38,542 nt of DNA from Actinomycetes bacterium (GTDB lineage Bacteria; Actinomycetota; Acidimicrobiia; Acidimicrobiales; Acidimicrobiaceae). A program made the position numbers and the translations under genes. Positions within the stretch are counted from its first letter, which is position 1. Every line of letters begins with the position of its first letter. Under the pieces are notes generated by a model, which was not told the DNA's origin, ran no database searches, and was given only the letters and a program-made list of their open reading frames with translations. Location: positions 1 to 38,542 of the forward strand of contig JAKCBW010000007.1 of NCBI GenBank assembly GCA_021842145.1, read 5' to 3'. Shown here in pieces: positions 1 through 12,735 of the stretch.

Positions 1-1
1 T

Positions 2-2929
2 AGGCTCGTGAGTCACTTTGACTACCTTGGCGCTCAGTGGGAGAAAGAGCGTTCCGACGGTCTAACCCAGGATGGAGCCCTCGTTGAGATCTTTCGAAAG
101 GCTCGCCCTGGTGAGCCTCCGACCCTCGACGCAGCCAGAAACTACTTTGAGAATGCATTTTTTTCATCGAAGAGATACGACCTAACCAAGGTCGGTCGGT
201 ATAAGTTAGCCCGAAAGCTGGGCCCAGAGATCACCAAGATGTCCGAGATCCTGGGAATCGATCTGGAACATCCAGGTGACAACGAGACCGTTTTGCACCG
301 AAATGAGATCCTCACTACTGCGACTTACATGCTCCACCTGGCTGACAACGCCCCGGGCTATCGCATGGACGATCAGGACCACTTCGCCAATAGGAGGGTT
401 CGTAGCGTCGGAGAGCTGATCCAGAACCAATTGAGGCTCGGCCTTTCGAGGCTTGAGAGGTTGGTCCGCGAGCGGATGACGACCCAAGACGTCGAGGCTA
501 TTACCCCTCAGACCTTGATCAATATCAGGCCGGTGGTAGCTGCGATTCGAGAGTTCTTTGGGACTTCGCAGCTTTCTCAGTTCATGGATCAGAACAATCC
601 CCTTTCGGGTCTAGCCCATAAGCGCAGGCTTTCGGCGCTAGGACCGGGTGGTCTTTCCAGAGAGCGCGCAGGATTCGAAGTGCGAGACGTCCACACATCC
701 CACTATGGCAGGATGTGTCCGATCGAGACACCAGAAGGTCCGAACATCGGCCTAATTGGGGCGCTTGCAACCTATGCAAAGGTGAACGATTTCGGTTTCA
801 TCGAGACTCCCTATCGAAAGGTAGTCGACGGCAAGGTAACAGACGAGATCGTCTACCTCGCTGCCGATGAGGAGGAGGAGTACGTCATAGCCCAGGCTAA
901 TGCGAAGATCTCTCCTGATGGAAGCTTTAGTGAAGATCGAGTACTAGCAAGAAGATCGCCACTTGGGGCCGGCGTAAGGGTCGAGGGTAACACGACGACC
1001 TACGGACTGACCTCAGAGGTTGACTTTGTGCCGCCGTCGGAGATCGACATGATGGACGTTTCCCCAAAGCAGATTGTCTCTGTCTCAACCTCTCTTATTC
1101 CATTTGTCGAACACGACGACGCTAACAGGGCCTTGATGGGCGCAAACATGCAGAAGCAGGCGGTTCCCCTCGTGGTGCCCGAAGCGCCCTATATCGGCAC
1201 CGGAGTCGAAGCGAGGGCTGCCAGGGATGCCGGCGATGTTCTTTTGGCCGAGGGATCGGGTGTTGTCACAGACGTTTCTGGTGAAGTCATAACGGTCGAA
1301 TACGACCCGGGTCAGACCAATAGGCTTGGGGTTCCACTGGGACGCAAACTGCATCGCCTGCTGAAGTTCCGCCGTTCCAATCAGAACACTTGCATGAATC
1401 AGAAGATTCTTGTCGAGGTGGGTCAGAGGGTGGAAAAGGGTGACGTCCTCGCCGACGGCCCATCTACCCATAACGGAGAACTCGCCCTCGGAAAGAACCT
1501 TCTAGTGGCTTTCATGCCTTGGGAGGGTTACAACTACGAAGACGCGATAATTCTCTCGGAGAGACTGGTAAAAGACGACGTCCTTACGTCGATCCACATT
1601 GAAGAGTACGAGATCGATGCCCGGGATACCAAGCTCGGGGCCGAGGAGATTACCAGGGATATCCCGAACCTATCCGACGAAGTGACCGCTGATCTCGACG
1701 AGCGTGGGATTATTCGTATCGGAGCCGAGGTCGGTCCGGGAGACATTCTCGTAGGAAAGGTTACCCCGAAGGGTGAGACCGAGCTTACGCCAGAAGAGAG
1801 GCTCTTGAGGGCCATATTTGGCGAGAAGTCCAGGGAAGTCCGAGACACTTCGCTAAAGGTTCCTCACGGAGAGTCTGGAAAGGTTATCGACGTCAGGGTA
1901 TCGACCAGGGATGATACTTCTGAACTCCCCCCAGGTGTAAATCAGCTGGTAAGAGTGTATGTGGCCCAAAGGCGCAAGATTACCGAGGGAGACAAGCTAG
2001 CCGGTAGGCACGGTAACAAGGGGGTTATTTCTAAGATTCTCCCGGTCGAGGATATGCCCTACTTTGCTAATGGAATGCCGGTAGATATCATCCTTAGCCC
2101 ACTTGGCGTCCCGAGCCGTATGAACGTAGGGCAGGTACTTGAGAGTCACCTCGGTTACGCCGCAAGGTGGGGATGGTCGGGTAATGAACTCGCCAAGCCG
2201 CCGATAAGTGGGACGGAGACCAAGACACGTCCGCGTACCGAGCCCTCTACCTGGATTGCTACGCCGGTTTTCGACGGAGCCCACTGGGACGAGGAGGACA
2301 AGGCTGGGATCAAGCCGACGATTCAACAGATCTTTGAGGATCTAAACCCTGAGTCGGACGAGAGCGGAAGGCTCATCGGGATTGACGGCAAGGCTGAGTT
2401 GTACAACGGACGAACCGGCGAGAAGTACGACAACAGGATTTCCGTCGGCTACGTCTACATCCTCAAGCTCGCCCACCTTGTTGATGACAAGATCCACGCA
2501 CGGTCGACCGGACCATACTCGATGATCACCCAACAGCCTTTGGGTGGTAAGGCGCAGTTCGGCGGTCAGCGTTTTGGAGAGATGGAGGTCTGGGCCCTCG
2601 AAGCCTACGGAGCCGCATATGCCCTCCAGGAACTGCTTACCATCAAGTCCGACGACGTGCTCGGTCGCGTGAAGGTCTATGAGTCGATAGTCAAGGGAGA
2701 GAATATCCCAGAGCCGGGTATCCCAGAGAGCTTCAAGGTATTGATAAAAGAGATGCAATCCCTGTGTCTGAATGTGGAGGTTATCTCCTCATCGGGCGAA
2801 GAGATACAGATGAAAGAGCTAGATGAGTCGGCCTATAGAACTGCGGAAGAGTTGGGTATTGACCTATCTCGCCCAGAACGTGGATCCGACTTTGATGACC
2901 AGCTCCGTGGAAATGAGAGGGGTCTATAG
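2..2929 (+). CDS. rpoB: DNA-directed RNA polymerase subunit beta (5'-truncated at window edge)
   Basis: Frame is open to position 2, so the track's GTG at 8 is probably internal. Contains [47 protein letters not shown] (rifampicin-binding region) and [20 protein letters not shown]. Confidence 0.98.
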   Translation, partial: RLVSHFDYLGAQWEKERSDGLTQDGALVEIFRKARPGEPPTLDAARNYFENAFFSSKRYDLTKVGRYKLARKLGPEITKMSEILGIDLEHPGDNETVLHRNEILTTATYMLHLADNAPGYRMDDQDHFANRRVRSVGELIQNQLRLGLSRLERLVRERMTTQDVEAITPQTLINIRPVVAAIREFFGTSQLSQFMDQNNPLSGLAHKRRLSALGPGGLSRERAGFEVRDVHTSHYGRMCPIETPEGPNIGLIGALATYAKVNDFGFIETPYRKVVDGKVTDEIVYLAADEEEEYVIAQANAKISPDGSFSEDRVLARRSPLGAGVRVEGNTTTYGLTSEVDFVPPSEIDMMDVSPKQIVSVSTSLIPFVEHDDANRALMGANMQKQAVPLVVPEAPYIGTGVEARAARDAGDVLLAEGSGVVTDVSGEVITVEYDPGQTNRLGVPLGRKLHRLLKFRRSNQNTCMNQKILVEVGQRVEKGDVLADGPSTHNGELALGKNLLVAFMPWEGYNYEDAIILSERLVKDDVLTSIHIEEYEIDARDTKLGAEEITRDIPNLSDEVTADLDERGIIRIGAEVGPGDILVGKVTPKGETELTPEERLLRAIFGEKSREVRDTSLKVPHGESGKVIDVRVSTRDDTSELPPGVNQLVRVYVAQRRKITEGDKLAGRHGNKGVISKILPVEDMPYFANGMPVDIILSPLGVPSRMNVGQVLESHLGYAARWGWSGNELAKPPISGTETKTRPRTEPSTWIATPVFDGAHWDEEDKAGIKPTIQQIFEDLNPESDESGRLIGIDGKAELYNGRTGEKYDNRISVGYVYILKLAHLVDDKIHARSTGPYSMITQQPLGGKAQFGGQRFGEMEVWALEAYGAAYALQELLTIKSDDVLGRVKVYESIVKGENIPEPGIPESFKVLIKEMQSLCLNVEVISSSGEEIQMKELDESAYRTAEELGIDLSRPERGSDFDDQLRGNERGL

Positions 2930-5900
2930 GTGCTAGATGTAAATAACTTTGACCAGCTTCGGATCGGTCTAGCCACGACCGATCACATTAGGAACTGGTC
3001 ACATGGTGAGGTTAAAAAGCCCGAGACCATTAACTACCGGACGCTTCGACCCGAAAAGGACGGACTGTTCTGCGAGAAGATCTTCGGGCCGACCCGTGAC
3101 TGGGAATGCTACTGCGGAAAGTACAAGAGGGTTCGCTTCAAAGGAATCGTCTGTGAGCGCTGCGGCGTAGAAGTGACCCGCTCCAAGGTTCGCCGCGAGC
3201 GTATGGGCCACATAGAGTTGGCTGCTCCGGTAGTGCATATCTGGTACCTGCGGGGTACGAGAAGCTGGCTTGCCTACCTGCTCATGGGGACGACTCCGAA
3301 AGAGGAGTTGAAGGCCAAGCAGCTAGAGAAGGTTATCTATTTTGCGGCCAACCTGGTTACCTGGGTAGACGAGGAGCGCCGACACCTGGAGCTCCCCAAT
3401 CTAGAAGCCGAGCTTCAAGAGGAGCTAAGAGAGACCGAGGACGCCAGGGCTATCGATATAGAACGTAGGCTTCAGGCGCTAGAGCAGGAGATAGCAGAGC
3501 TTGAGGCGCAAGGCGCAAAGGACTCTGAAGTCCGTGCCCGCCAGCGTACCGGCGAGAAGGAGATCTCCATAGCGCGCGAGCGCTTCGACCAGGAGATCGA
3601 ACTCGCAAAGCGGGCCTTCGACGAGTTTCGTGATCTCCATCCTCGCCAAATTATCGAGGACGAAATCCTCTGGAGGGAGATCTCGGATCGTTACGGCGAA
3701 TACTTCGAGGGCGGAATGGGCGCCGAGGCGATCCACAAGCTTATCGGTAGGCTCGACCTCGACGAGGAGGAGCGCAAGCTCCGTGACATGATCGAGCCCC
3801 TCGCCCCTTCGAAGATAAATGAGCAGACGCGCAAGTCGCTGCCTAACCAGAGAAGGCAAAAGGCTATTAAGAGGCTCCGTATTGTCTCTGCGTTTAACCA
3901 ACGAGACGAGGCGGGGAGGCGAATTAACGATCCGAGAGCGATGATCCTAGAGCTGGTTCCGGTGATTCCGCCGGACCTCAGGCCGATGGTCCAACTCGAC
4001 GGCGGGCGCTTCGCCACTTCGGACCTTAATGACCTTTATAGAAGGGTTATCAACCGTAACAATCGGTTAAAGAGACTGTTGGACCTCGGTGCACCAGAGA
4101 TCATTGTCAACAATGAGAAGAGGATGCTTCAAGAGGCCGTAGACGCACTCTTTGACAACGGCAGGAGGGGCCGTCCGGTCACCGGTCCGGGAAACAGGCC
4201 GCTAAAGAGCCTTTCGGATATGTTGAAGGGCAAGCAGGGTCGTTTCCGTCAGAACCTACTGGGCAAGAGGGTCGACTATTCGGGTCGATCTGTGATCGTG
4301 GTAGGACCGAACCTCCAACTCCATCAGTGTGGCCTGCCGAAGCAGATGGCACTCGAGCTATTCAAGCCCTTTGTTATGAAGCGGCTCGTCGATCTCGAAT
4401 ACGCACAGAACATCAAGAGCGCAAAGCGGATGGTGGAGAGGAGGAGACCACAAGTCTGGGAAGTGCTAGACAACGTGATCAAAGAGCACCCAGTCCTGCT
4501 CAACCGTGCGCCTACGCTGCACAGACTAGGTATCCAGGCCTTTGAGCCGGTGCTCGTAGAGGGTAAGGCGATACAGATCCATCCATTGGTCTGCACAGCC
4601 TTTAACGCGGACTTTGACGGTGACCAGATGGCTGTTCACCTTCCGCTTTCTGCGGAAGCTCAGGCTGAGGCTAGAATCCTTATGCTCTCGGCAAATAACA
4701 TCCTTTCGCCAGCCACGGGAAGGCCGATTACTGTTCCGACCCAGGACATGGTGTTCGGGTGCTACTACCTGACCATGGAGGTCGAAGGAGAGCCGGGCGA
4801 GGGCAGGACCTTTAGGCGCATCCACGAGATCGAGATGGCCTACGAGGAGAAGACCCTCGGCTTGCACGCCAAGATCAATTTCAGGCGACAAGTCGGCGAG
4901 GACTCCGAAGGGCTGCCCGTGTACGAGGATGTCCTGACTACGGCGGGAAGGGTCTTTTTCAATACCGCACTACCGGCGGACTTCCGTTTTATCAACGTAC
5001 TTGTTGGTAAGAGGTCGCTGCCGATCGGTACGATCGTCGAAGAGATCGCCGCTAAGTATCCTAAGGCGATCGTCCAGGAGAGCCTCGACAAGATCAAGGC
5101 CCTCGGTTTTCGCTTCGCTTCCCAGTCTGGCTTGACGATCTCGATAGATGACGTCAAGACCCCACCAGACAAGGCCCAGATTCTCGACAAGTACGAGAAA
5201 GAGGCAGAGAAGGCCGAGATGCAGTTCAAGAGGGGATTTATCACCGACGATGAGCGTCGTCAGAAGGAGATAGAGACCTGGACTTCGGCCAACTCGGAAG
5301 TCGGAAAGGCGATGGAGTCGATGCTTTCTCAAATCGGCTTCAACCCGCTCGACATGATGGTGGACTCGGGTGCCCGAGGAAACAGCCAGCAGATTCGGCA
5401 GATTTCCGGCATGAAGGGGTTGGTCTCCAACCCTCGAGGCGAGATGATCCCCCGACCGATCAAGAGTTCATTCCGTGAGGGCCTTTCGGTCTTGGAGTAC
5501 TTCATCTCCACCCACGGCGCCAGGAAGGGGCTCGCCGACACCGCCCTAAGGACAGCTGACTCCGGCTACTTGACAAGGAGACTTGTCGACGTTGCCCAGG
5601 AGCTGATCGTCCGGTCCGACGATTGCGGATCGACTAGGGGAATCTGGCTCGAAGATATCAAGCCAGACGAGCCGGGCAAGAGGTTCTATATTGAGACCCG
5701 CGCCTACGGTAGGACACTGGTCGAGCCGGTCAAGCTGGCCGGTGGCCGAGTAATTGCAGTTGGTACCCTACTAACCAATGACCTCGTTTCCGAGATTCGG
5801 GATGATCCAGGGGTGAATAGGATCAGGGTCAGATCAGTGCTGACCTGTGAGGCAATGCAGGGGATCTGTGCGGTCTGCTACGGCCAGTCACTATCGGCAA

Positions 5901-6895
5901 CTGGGCTCATTGAGCTTGGAGAGGCGGTCGGAGTGATCGCAGCCCAGTCGATTGGTGAGCCAGGAACCCAGCTGACCATGCGTACCTTCCACCAGGGTGG
6001 TATTGCCGGCCAAGACATTACCCACGGTCTGCCTAGGGTCGTTGAACTCTTTGAAGCTAGGACTCCAAAGGGTGCTGCGGTTCTCTCCCGTACCACTGGT
6101 GTCGTCAGGATAGAGGATGACGAGAACGGCCGGAAGGTTTCGGTGATTGGTGATGATGGGATCGATGAGACCCATTTCCTTTCGACTCGTACTCACTTAG
6201 AGGTCCACGATGGCCAAGAAGTTGAGGCCGGAGACGCCTTGGTTGAAGGGCCAAAGGATCCTAAGGAGCTCCTGGAGATTAGGGGTATAAGGGAAACCCA
6301 GCAGTACTTGGTCGAAGAGGTGCAGAAGGTCTATAGGGACCAGGGTGTATCCATCCACGACAAGCACATCGAACTTATCGTCCGCCAGATGCTTCGCAGG
6401 GTGCTCGTCGCTGAGCCCGGTGACTCGCCATTCTTGCCGGGAGAGAGGGTTGATACTCGAGTATACGCCGAGGTCAATTCCAAGCTCGCCGCCGATGGCA
6501 GCCGTCCGGCGGAGGGAAGACCCGAGCTGATGGGTATCACAAAGGCTTCGTTAGCAACCGATTCATGGCTATCCGCCGCATCCTTCCAGGAGACGACGCG
6601 GATACTCACCGAAGCGGCGATCGAGGGTAAGTCGGACTCGCTTTTGGGACTCAAGGAGAACATCATCATCGGTAAGCTGATCCCAGCGGGAACTGGAATG
6701 CCCGCTTATAGGGAGATGGCTCCTTTTGCTCCAGATGCAAAGCCACTCAACTACTGGTCGAGCAGGGAGTTTGACGATTTCGACGAGTTCGAAGTCGACG
6801 AAGATTACTACTCGGGTACGGTGTTGGGGTCGGATGGAGATTTTGACCCGAATGCCGGATTGGATCCCGACGGAGGAGTCGCTTCGGAGGGATAA
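2930..6895 (+). CDS. rpoC: DNA-directed RNA polymerase subunit beta'
   Basis: 1321 aa, GTG start directly after the rpoB stop. [16 protein letters not shown] catalytic motif, [24 protein letters not shown] zinc finger, acidic C-terminus. Confidence 0.98.
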   Translation: MLDVNNFDQLRIGLATTDHIRNWSHGEVKKPETINYRTLRPEKDGLFCEKIFGPTRDWECYCGKYKRVRFKGIVCERCGVEVTRSKVRRERMGHIELAAPVVHIWYLRGTRSWLAYLLMGTTPKEELKAKQLEKVIYFAANLVTWVDEERRHLELPNLEAELQEELRETEDARAIDIERRLQALEQEIAELEAQGAKDSEVRARQRTGEKEISIARERFDQEIELAKRAFDEFRDLHPRQIIEDEILWREISDRYGEYFEGGMGAEAIHKLIGRLDLDEEERKLRDMIEPLAPSKINEQTRKSLPNQRRQKAIKRLRIVSAFNQRDEAGRRINDPRAMILELVPVIPPDLRPMVQLDGGRFATSDLNDLYRRVINRNNRLKRLLDLGAPEIIVNNEKRMLQEAVDALFDNGRRGRPVTGPGNRPLKSLSDMLKGKQGRFRQNLLGKRVDYSGRSVIVVGPNLQLHQCGLPKQMALELFKPFVMKRLVDLEYAQNIKSAKRMVERRRPQVWEVLDNVIKEHPVLLNRAPTLHRLGIQAFEPVLVEGKAIQIHPLVCTAFNADFDGDQMAVHLPLSAEAQAEARILMLSANNILSPATGRPITVPTQDMVFGCYYLTMEVEGEPGEGRTFRRIHEIEMAYEEKTLGLHAKINFRRQVGEDSEGLPVYEDVLTTAGRVFFNTALPADFRFINVLVGKRSLPIGTIVEEIAAKYPKAIVQESLDKIKALGFRFASQSGLTISIDDVKTPPDKAQILDKYEKEAEKAEMQFKRGFITDDERRQKEIETWTSANSEVGKAMESMLSQIGFNPLDMMVDSGARGNSQQIRQISGMKGLVSNPRGEMIPRPIKSSFREGLSVLEYFISTHGARKGLADTALRTADSGYLTRRLVDVAQELIVRSDDCGSTRGIWLEDIKPDEPGKRFYIETRAYGRTLVEPVKLAGGRVIAVGTLLTNDLVSEIRDDPGVNRIRVRSVLTCEAMQGICAVCYGQSLSATGLIELGEAVGVIAAQSIGEPGTQLTMRTFHQGGIAGQDITHGLPRVVELFEARTPKGAAVLSRTTGVVRIEDDENGRKVSVIGDDGIDETHFLSTRTHLEVHDGQEVEAGDALVEGPKDPKELLEIRGIRETQQYLVEEVQKVYRDQGVSIHDKHIELIVRQMLRRVLVAEPGDSPFLPGERVDTRVYAEVNSKLAADGSRPAEGRPELMGITKASLATDSWLSAASFQETTRILTEAAIEGKSDSLLGLKENIIIGKLIPAGTGMPAYREMAPFAPDAKPLNYWSSREFDDFDEFEVDEDYYSGTVLGSDGDFDPNAGLDPDGGVASEG

Positions 6896-6907
6896 AAGTC
6901 GCATGGT

Positions 6908-7029
6908 GGCCCTTTTGTTCCTGTAAGAATTACAATGCTGCAGGAACTAAGGGCCGATGCGCGTATCATGATAGGTCGGGTCGTAGGGCCTTTTGGTCCC
7001 GACCAACAGTTCGGGCTCACTTTGTGAGC
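6908..7029 (+). promoter_or_regulatory. Structured rpoC-rpsL spacer (three successive inverted repeats)
   Basis: GGCCCTT-TT-GTTCCTG (6908-6923) vs CAGGAAC-T-AAGGGCC (6941-6955); GGTCGGG (6974-6980) vs CCCGACC (6998-7004); GCTCAC-TTT-GTGAGC (7015-7029). Confidence 0.5.
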
Positions 7030-7053
7030 GATTCAATGACGGAGAGGTAATTC

Positions 7054-7425
7054 GTGCCTACTATTGCCCAGCTGGTGCGTAAGGGGCGGGAGAGCAAGAG
7101 GTCTAAGACAAAGACCCCTGCACTAAAGGGTTCCCCCCAGCGCAGGGGGGTCTGCACCCGTGTCTATACGACTACACCAAAGAAGCCGAACTCGGCTTTG
7201 CGTAAGGTCGCTCGCGTGCGCCTTACCAGTGGAGTCGAGATCACCGCATATATTCCTGGTGTTGGACACAACCTACAGGAGCACTCCATTGTGCTCGTTA
7301 GGGGTGGAAGGGTGAAGGACCTGCCAGGTGTGCGGTACAAGATCATACGCGGGTCGCTCGATACCGCCGGAGTAAAGAATCGTAAGCAGGCTAGAAGCCG
7401 ATACGGTGCGAAGAAGGAGAAGTAG
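7054..7425 (+). CDS. rpsL: 30S ribosomal protein S12
   Basis: 123 aa, GTG start; [33 protein letters not shown] and [18 protein letters not shown]. Confidence 0.98.
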   Translation: MPTIAQLVRKGRESKRSKTKTPALKGSPQRRGVCTRVYTTTPKKPNSALRKVARVRLTSGVEITAYIPGVGHNLQEHSIVLVRGGRVKDLPGVRYKIIRGSLDTAGVKNRKQARSRYGAKKEK

Positions 7426-7430
7426 GCGAT

Positions 7431-7901
7431 ATGCCTAGGAAGGGCCCAGCCCCAAGGAGAGAGCTGATAGCGGATCCGATCTACAAGTCGGTTCTGGTAA
7501 GTCAGCTCGTCAATAAGATCCTCTCACGCGGGAAGAAGACTCTCGCAGAGCATATTGTTTACGGTGCCCTGGATCAGGTCAAGGAGAAGACGGGTTCTGA
7601 CCCCCTCACCGTGTTAAAGAGGGCGGTCGAGAATACTCGCCCCGAGCTCGAAGTTCGCTCGCGAAGAGTGGGTGGAGCTACCTATCAGGTGCCGGTCGAG
7701 GTTAGGCCCCGTAGGGCAACCACCTTAGCCATCCGGTGGCTAGTGGGTCACTCTAAGTCCAGGCGGGAGAAGACTATGGTTCTTAGGCTCGCCGCCGAGA
7801 TCCTCGACGCTTCCAATGGAATTGGAGCGTCGGTAAAACGGCGTGAGGACATGCACAAGATGGCGGAGTCCAACAAGGCTTTTGCGCACTACCGCTGGTA
7901 G
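7431..7901 (+). CDS. rpsG: 30S ribosomal protein S7
   Basis: 156 aa; [36 protein letters not shown]. Confidence 0.98.
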   Translation: MPRKGPAPRRELIADPIYKSVLVSQLVNKILSRGKKTLAEHIVYGALDQVKEKTGSDPLTVLKRAVENTRPELEVRSRRVGGATYQVPVEVRPRRATTLAIRWLVGHSKSRREKTMVLRLAAEILDASNGIGASVKRREDMHKMAESNKAFAHYRW

Positions 7902-7941
7902 GTAGTCGGTCCGGTCTTTCCGGTTGTTATTAGGTGTTACT

Positions 7942-7982
7942 TACCGGTTTTATGGCCTGACCTGGTGGTCAGGCCACTGGTA
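7942..7982 (+). promoter_or_regulatory. Strong stem-loop in the rpsG-fusA spacer
   Basis: TGGCCTGACC-TGGT-GGTCAGGCCA (perfect 10-bp stem, 7953-7976) extended by TACCGG (7942-7947) with CTGGTA (7977-7982) across a TTTTA bulge. No U-tract follows. Confidence 0.55.
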
Positions 7983-8166
7983 CGATATGGTGGAGACTCG
8001 ATTCGAATCCAAGCGGTCGATGAAACGCCGATTATTTAGTGGTTTAGGTGCCTATGGTCCTATTGGGATGGTCCCAAGGGGATTGGTGTCTTTTAGAGGA
8101 TGTAGGGATGGCGCGTTGCGTCATTAGATCCTCAATTCAGAGATTGGCCGATCGAGGCGGCATGAG

Positions 8167-10254
8167 ATGGCAACGAAGCGTGAATATCCGTTAGAGAGAT
8201 ATCGGAATATCGGTATCATGGCCCACATCGACGCGGGCAAGACAACCACGACAGAGCGCATCTTGTACTACACCGGCAAGAATTACAAGATTGGTGAGGT
8301 GCACGAGGGAGCTGCGACTATGGACTGGATGGTCCAGGAGCAAGAGCGTGGTATCACCATAACCTCGGCGGCAACCACCGCATACTGGAACGATCACAGG
8401 ATTAATATCATCGACACTCCCGGCCACGTCGATTTTACCGTTGAAGTGGAGCGGTCGCTACGCGTGCTAGACGGTGCGGTGGCGGTTTTCGACGCGGTTG
8501 CTGGTGTAGAACCCCAGACTGAGACGGTATGGCGCCAGGCGAACAAGTATCAAGTCCCAAGGATGTGCTTCGTCAACAAGATGGACCGTGTCGGGGCTAA
8601 CTTCGACAGGTGCGTAGAGATGATCCGGGATCGGCTGGACGCTATTCCCGCGGTCATCCAACTTCCAATCGGTTCAGAGAGCGAATTTGCTGGCATCGTC
8701 GACTTGATATCGATGAAGGGGGTCGTGTGGGACGACGTAATGGGTGAGACCTTCACCGTTATCGACATCCCCGAGGCGATGCGTAGTGAAGCCGACTCCG
8801 CCTACCAGGAGCTCATCGATACCCTTTCCAACTATGACGATGACTTAATGGAGAAGTTCCTCTCGGAACAGGAGATCAGCCAGTCGTTTCTAAAGGGCGT
8901 AATTCGCCGACTGACGATTGAAAATCAGATCGTTCCCGTTCTGTGCGGATCGGCCTTTAAAAACAAAGGTGTCCAGGCGATGCTGGATGCGGTCGTCGAT
9001 TTCCTGCCTTCGCCCCTCGATATTCCGCCGACTGAGGGCACGGACGTCCGCTTGGTTGAGCCCCTGACCCGTAAGCCAGACGACAAGGAAGCATTCTCTG
9101 CGCTGGCTTTCAAGATCATGACCGACCCATATGTAGGCAAGCTGACCTATTTCAGGGTTTATTCGGGCACTTTGGACAAGGGTGCTACTGTATTGAATAC
9201 CACCAAGGATAGAAAAGAGCGCCTCGGTCGATTGCTTCTCATGCACGCTAACCACAGAGAAGATATTGAGACGATCTACGCTGGCGATATCGTCGCAGCC
9301 GTCGGACTGAAAAATACCACCACTGGCGATACACTTTCTGACGTTGACGCCCCGATAATACTTGAGGCGCTGGAGTTTCCTGAGCCGGTTATCCACGTGG
9401 CGGTCGAGCCTAAGACTAAGGCCGATCAGGACAAGATGGGTCGTGCGCTCTATGCCCTCTCCGAAGAGGACCCAACCTTTAGGGTCCGAACCGATGATGA
9501 AACCGGTCAGACGGTGATTTCTGGCATGGGTGAACTCCACCTAGAGGTGCTAGTCGACCGGATGCTTCGAGAGTTTAAAGTTGACGCCAACGTCGGCAAG
9601 CCGCAGGTGGCATATCGAGAGACGATCCGTAAGAAGGTCGAAAAGATCGAGGAGCGCTATGTTAGGCAGTCCGGTGGACGAGGACAGTACGGCCACGTCG
9701 TTATTTCGCTGGAGCCAACTGGGCCCGGCGGAGGATATGAATTTATAGACAAGATCTCTGGGGGTGTGATTCCCAAGGAGTACATTCCCGCCGTTGATGC
9801 AGGTATTCAAGAGGCACTCCAGTCCGGCGTATTGGCCGGATACCCGATGGTTGACGTCCGGGTGACATTGACTTTTGGTTCTTACCACGAAGTCGACTCG
9901 TCGGAAATGGCCTTCAAGATAGCAGGATCGATGGCGGTGAAGAAGGCCGCCAGAGCAGCGTCCCCGGTTCTACTCGAGCCGGTTATGGCCGTTGAGGTCG
10001 TAACTCCCGAGGAGTACATGGGGGACGTGATAGGTGATCTCTCCTCTCGCCGTGGAAGGGTAGAGGGGATGGATCAGCGGGGATCGAGTCAGGTTATTAG
10101 GGCTCAGGTCCCCCTCGCCGAAATGTTTGGGTACGCGACCGATCTTCGGTCACGAACTCAAGGAAGGGCGACCTATACTATGCAGTTCAGCGCTTACAAC
10201 GAAACTCCGGATTCTATCGCTTCGGAGATAGTAAAACGGGTTCGGGGTGAGTAG
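8167..10254 (+). CDS. fusA: Translation elongation factor G
   Basis: 695 aa; [52 protein letters not shown]. Confidence 0.98.
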   Translation: MATKREYPLERYRNIGIMAHIDAGKTTTTERILYYTGKNYKIGEVHEGAATMDWMVQEQERGITITSAATTAYWNDHRINIIDTPGHVDFTVEVERSLRVLDGAVAVFDAVAGVEPQTETVWRQANKYQVPRMCFVNKMDRVGANFDRCVEMIRDRLDAIPAVIQLPIGSESEFAGIVDLISMKGVVWDDVMGETFTVIDIPEAMRSEADSAYQELIDTLSNYDDDLMEKFLSEQEISQSFLKGVIRRLTIENQIVPVLCGSAFKNKGVQAMLDAVVDFLPSPLDIPPTEGTDVRLVEPLTRKPDDKEAFSALAFKIMTDPYVGKLTYFRVYSGTLDKGATVLNTTKDRKERLGRLLLMHANHREDIETIYAGDIVAAVGLKNTTTGDTLSDVDAPIILEALEFPEPVIHVAVEPKTKADQDKMGRALYALSEEDPTFRVRTDDETGQTVISGMGELHLEVLVDRMLREFKVDANVGKPQVAYRETIRKKVEKIEERYVRQSGGRGQYGHVVISLEPTGPGGGYEFIDKISGGVIPKEYIPAVDAGIQEALQSGVLAGYPMVDVRVTLTFGSYHEVDSSEMAFKIAGSMAVKKAARAASPVLLEPVMAVEVVTPEEYMGDVIGDLSSRRGRVEGMDQRGSSQVIRAQVPLAEMFGYATDLRSRTQGRATYTMQFSAYNETPDSIASEIVKRVRGE

Positions 10255-10329
10255 ACTGCATAGGTTCGCGGTTAGACCAAAGTCTGCGCAATCGCGCAAC
10301 GTTTCTGGACCCACGGAGCAGTAGAGGAA

Positions 10330-11517
<1,188 letters not shown>

Positions 11518-11528
11518 TCGTTCTATTT

Positions 11529-11568
11529 GGGCCCGGCCCCGCAACAGCGGGGTACGGGCCTAATTTTT
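11529..11568 (+). terminator. Intrinsic-terminator-like hairpin after tuf
   Basis: GGCCCGGCCCCGC-AACA-GCGGGGTACGGGCC stem followed by TAATTTTT. Confidence 0.75.
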
Positions 11569-11589
11569 GCACAAAGGTGAAACGCTGAG

Positions 11590-11916
11590 ATGGCTGATAC
11601 AAATAGGCAGAAGATACGGATCAGGCTCAAGGCCTATGATCACGAGATAATTGACACTTCTACTAGGAAGATCGTCGATACCGTAGTCCGTACCCAAGCG
11701 CGTGTTATCGGGCCGGTGCCACTACCGACGGAGAAGCACCGTTACACGGTCATCCGGTCTCCGCACAAATATAAGGACTCGAGAGAACACTTCGAAATGA
11801 GGGTTCACAAGAGGTTGTTAGATATAGTCGATCACACTCCAAAGACGGTCGACTCACTTCAGCGGCTAGATTTGCCGGCTGGCGTAGATATAGAGATCAA
11901 GATTCAAAACGTATAA
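11590..11916 (+). CDS. rpsJ: 30S ribosomal protein S10
   Basis: 108 aa; [65 protein letters not shown]. Confidence 0.98.
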   Translation: MADTNRQKIRIRLKAYDHEIIDTSTRKIVDTVVRTQARVIGPVPLPTEKHRYTVIRSPHKYKDSREHFEMRVHKRLLDIVDHTPKTVDSLQRLDLPAGVDIEIKIQNV

Positions 11917-11928
11917 AATGGCAGGGCT

Positions 11929-12042
11929 AGTCTCTTAGTCGGCTTAGACTGCTTAGGGCTTTCTCTAGGTCCGATTGTGCCCATTTATTTGGGGACCTTT
12001 CGGCAAAAAAGGTTCGAGGCTCCGTCTGGTTTCAGGCGGAGC
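11929..12042 (+). promoter_or_regulatory. Structured rpsJ-rplC spacer, candidate rplC leader
   Basis: AGTCT/AGACT (11929-11950); GGACCTTT-CGGCAAA-AAAGGTTC (11993-12015); GCTCCGTCTG-GTTT-CAGGCGGAGC (12019-12042). Confidence 0.5.
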
Positions 12043-12091
12043 ATTCGTGTGTCGGTTTGACGGCGCACAATGTAGCAAGGAAGTTTCGAAG

Positions 12092-12733
12092 ATGGCTTCA
12101 AAAGCGATCGTGGGCGAAAAGGTCGGTATGACCCAGTTATGGGACGACCAGAATCGAGTCGTCGCGGTAACTGTGGTTAGGGTTGCACCCGTAAGGGTCC
12201 TCCGAACCAAGACAGACGACCTGGATGGTTATTCTGCACTGCAGGTGACCTTTGGGTTCAAGCGTAAAGCGAGCCTCAATAAGCCTGACTTGGGGCAGTT
12301 TCAAAAGGCGGGCGTTGAGCCGGGTAAGGCCATTTTGGAACTGAGAATTGATTCGATTGACGGTTTCGCTCCGGGATCAGAGATCGACGCAAGTGCCTTT
12401 TCTCCGGGTGAAATTGTGGACGTTACCGCTATCAGCCGTGGCCACGGTTTTTCCGGTGGTATGAAGAGGCATAATTTCAAGGGCCAGGGCGCATCACACG
12501 GTAATCACAAGCACCATAGGGCGCCGGGTTCAATTGGCGCGTGTGCTACACCATCGAGGGTTTTCAAGGGGACTCGTATGGCTGGTCAGTACGGAAACGT
12601 AAAGGTCACCACGCAGAATCTAGAGGTGATCCAAGCCGACCCCGAACGTCAGTTGGTGTTGATCAAGGGCTCGATTCCCGGCCCGAAGGGCGGCACCGTC
12701 GTAATCCGTAACGCAGCGAAGGGTGCTAAGTAG
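12092..12733 (+). CDS. rplC: 50S ribosomal protein L3
   Basis: MASKAIVGEKVGMTQLWDD start; GVTAISRGHGFSGGMKRHNFKGQGASHGNHKHHRAPGSIGACATPSRVFKGTRMAGQYG-type core. The track ORF (11975) extends into the spacer; ATG 12092 matches the L3 family start. Confidence 0.97.
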   Translation: MASKAIVGEKVGMTQLWDDQNRVVAVTVVRVAPVRVLRTKTDDLDGYSALQVTFGFKRKASLNKPDLGQFQKAGVEPGKAILELRIDSIDGFAPGSEIDASAFSPGEIVDVTAISRGHGFSGGMKRHNFKGQGASHGNHKHHRAPGSIGACATPSRVFKGTRMAGQYGNVKVTTQNLEVIQADPERQLVLIKGSIPGPKGGTVVIRNAAKGAK

Positions 12734-12735
12734 AT

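Noticed and set aside
606-640. Possible rifampicin-resistance substitutions in rpoB
   Set aside because: The Asp, His and Ser positions commonly mutated in resistance are wild type ([18 protein letters not shown]). Likewise S12 keeps the two lysines linked to streptomycin susceptibility.
4327-4545. Plus-strand ORFs nested in rpoC and other genes (4327-4545, 6345-6530, 6726-6926, 23067-23258, 25598-25795, 30860-31084)
   Set aside because: Out-of-frame within conserved coding sequence, no family similarity and no independent initiation signals.
8001-8010. ATTCGAATCC, resembling a tRNA T-loop/B-box
   Set aside because: Flanking bases do not form a T-stem, and no acceptor stem, anticodon arm or D-loop is visible nearby.
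7924-8127. 67-aa plus-strand ORF between rpsG and fusA (MLLGVTYRFYGLTWW...)
   Set aside because: TTG start without a clear ribosome-binding site, overlaps the strong spacer stem-loop, and resembles no protein family I recognise. Treated as noncoding spacer.
8890-9540. 216-aa minus-strand ORF opposite fusA (also 10411-11088 opposite tuf and 34746-35441 opposite the LysR/acpS region)
   Set aside because: Antisense to unambiguous conserved genes; explained by codon bias on the sense strand. No recognisable domains.
11975-12091. Track extension of rplC upstream (MCPFIWGPFGKKGS...)
   Set aside because: Encodes non-L3 sequence that coincides with the hairpin leader; the family start MASKAIVGEKVGMTQLWDD is at 12092.
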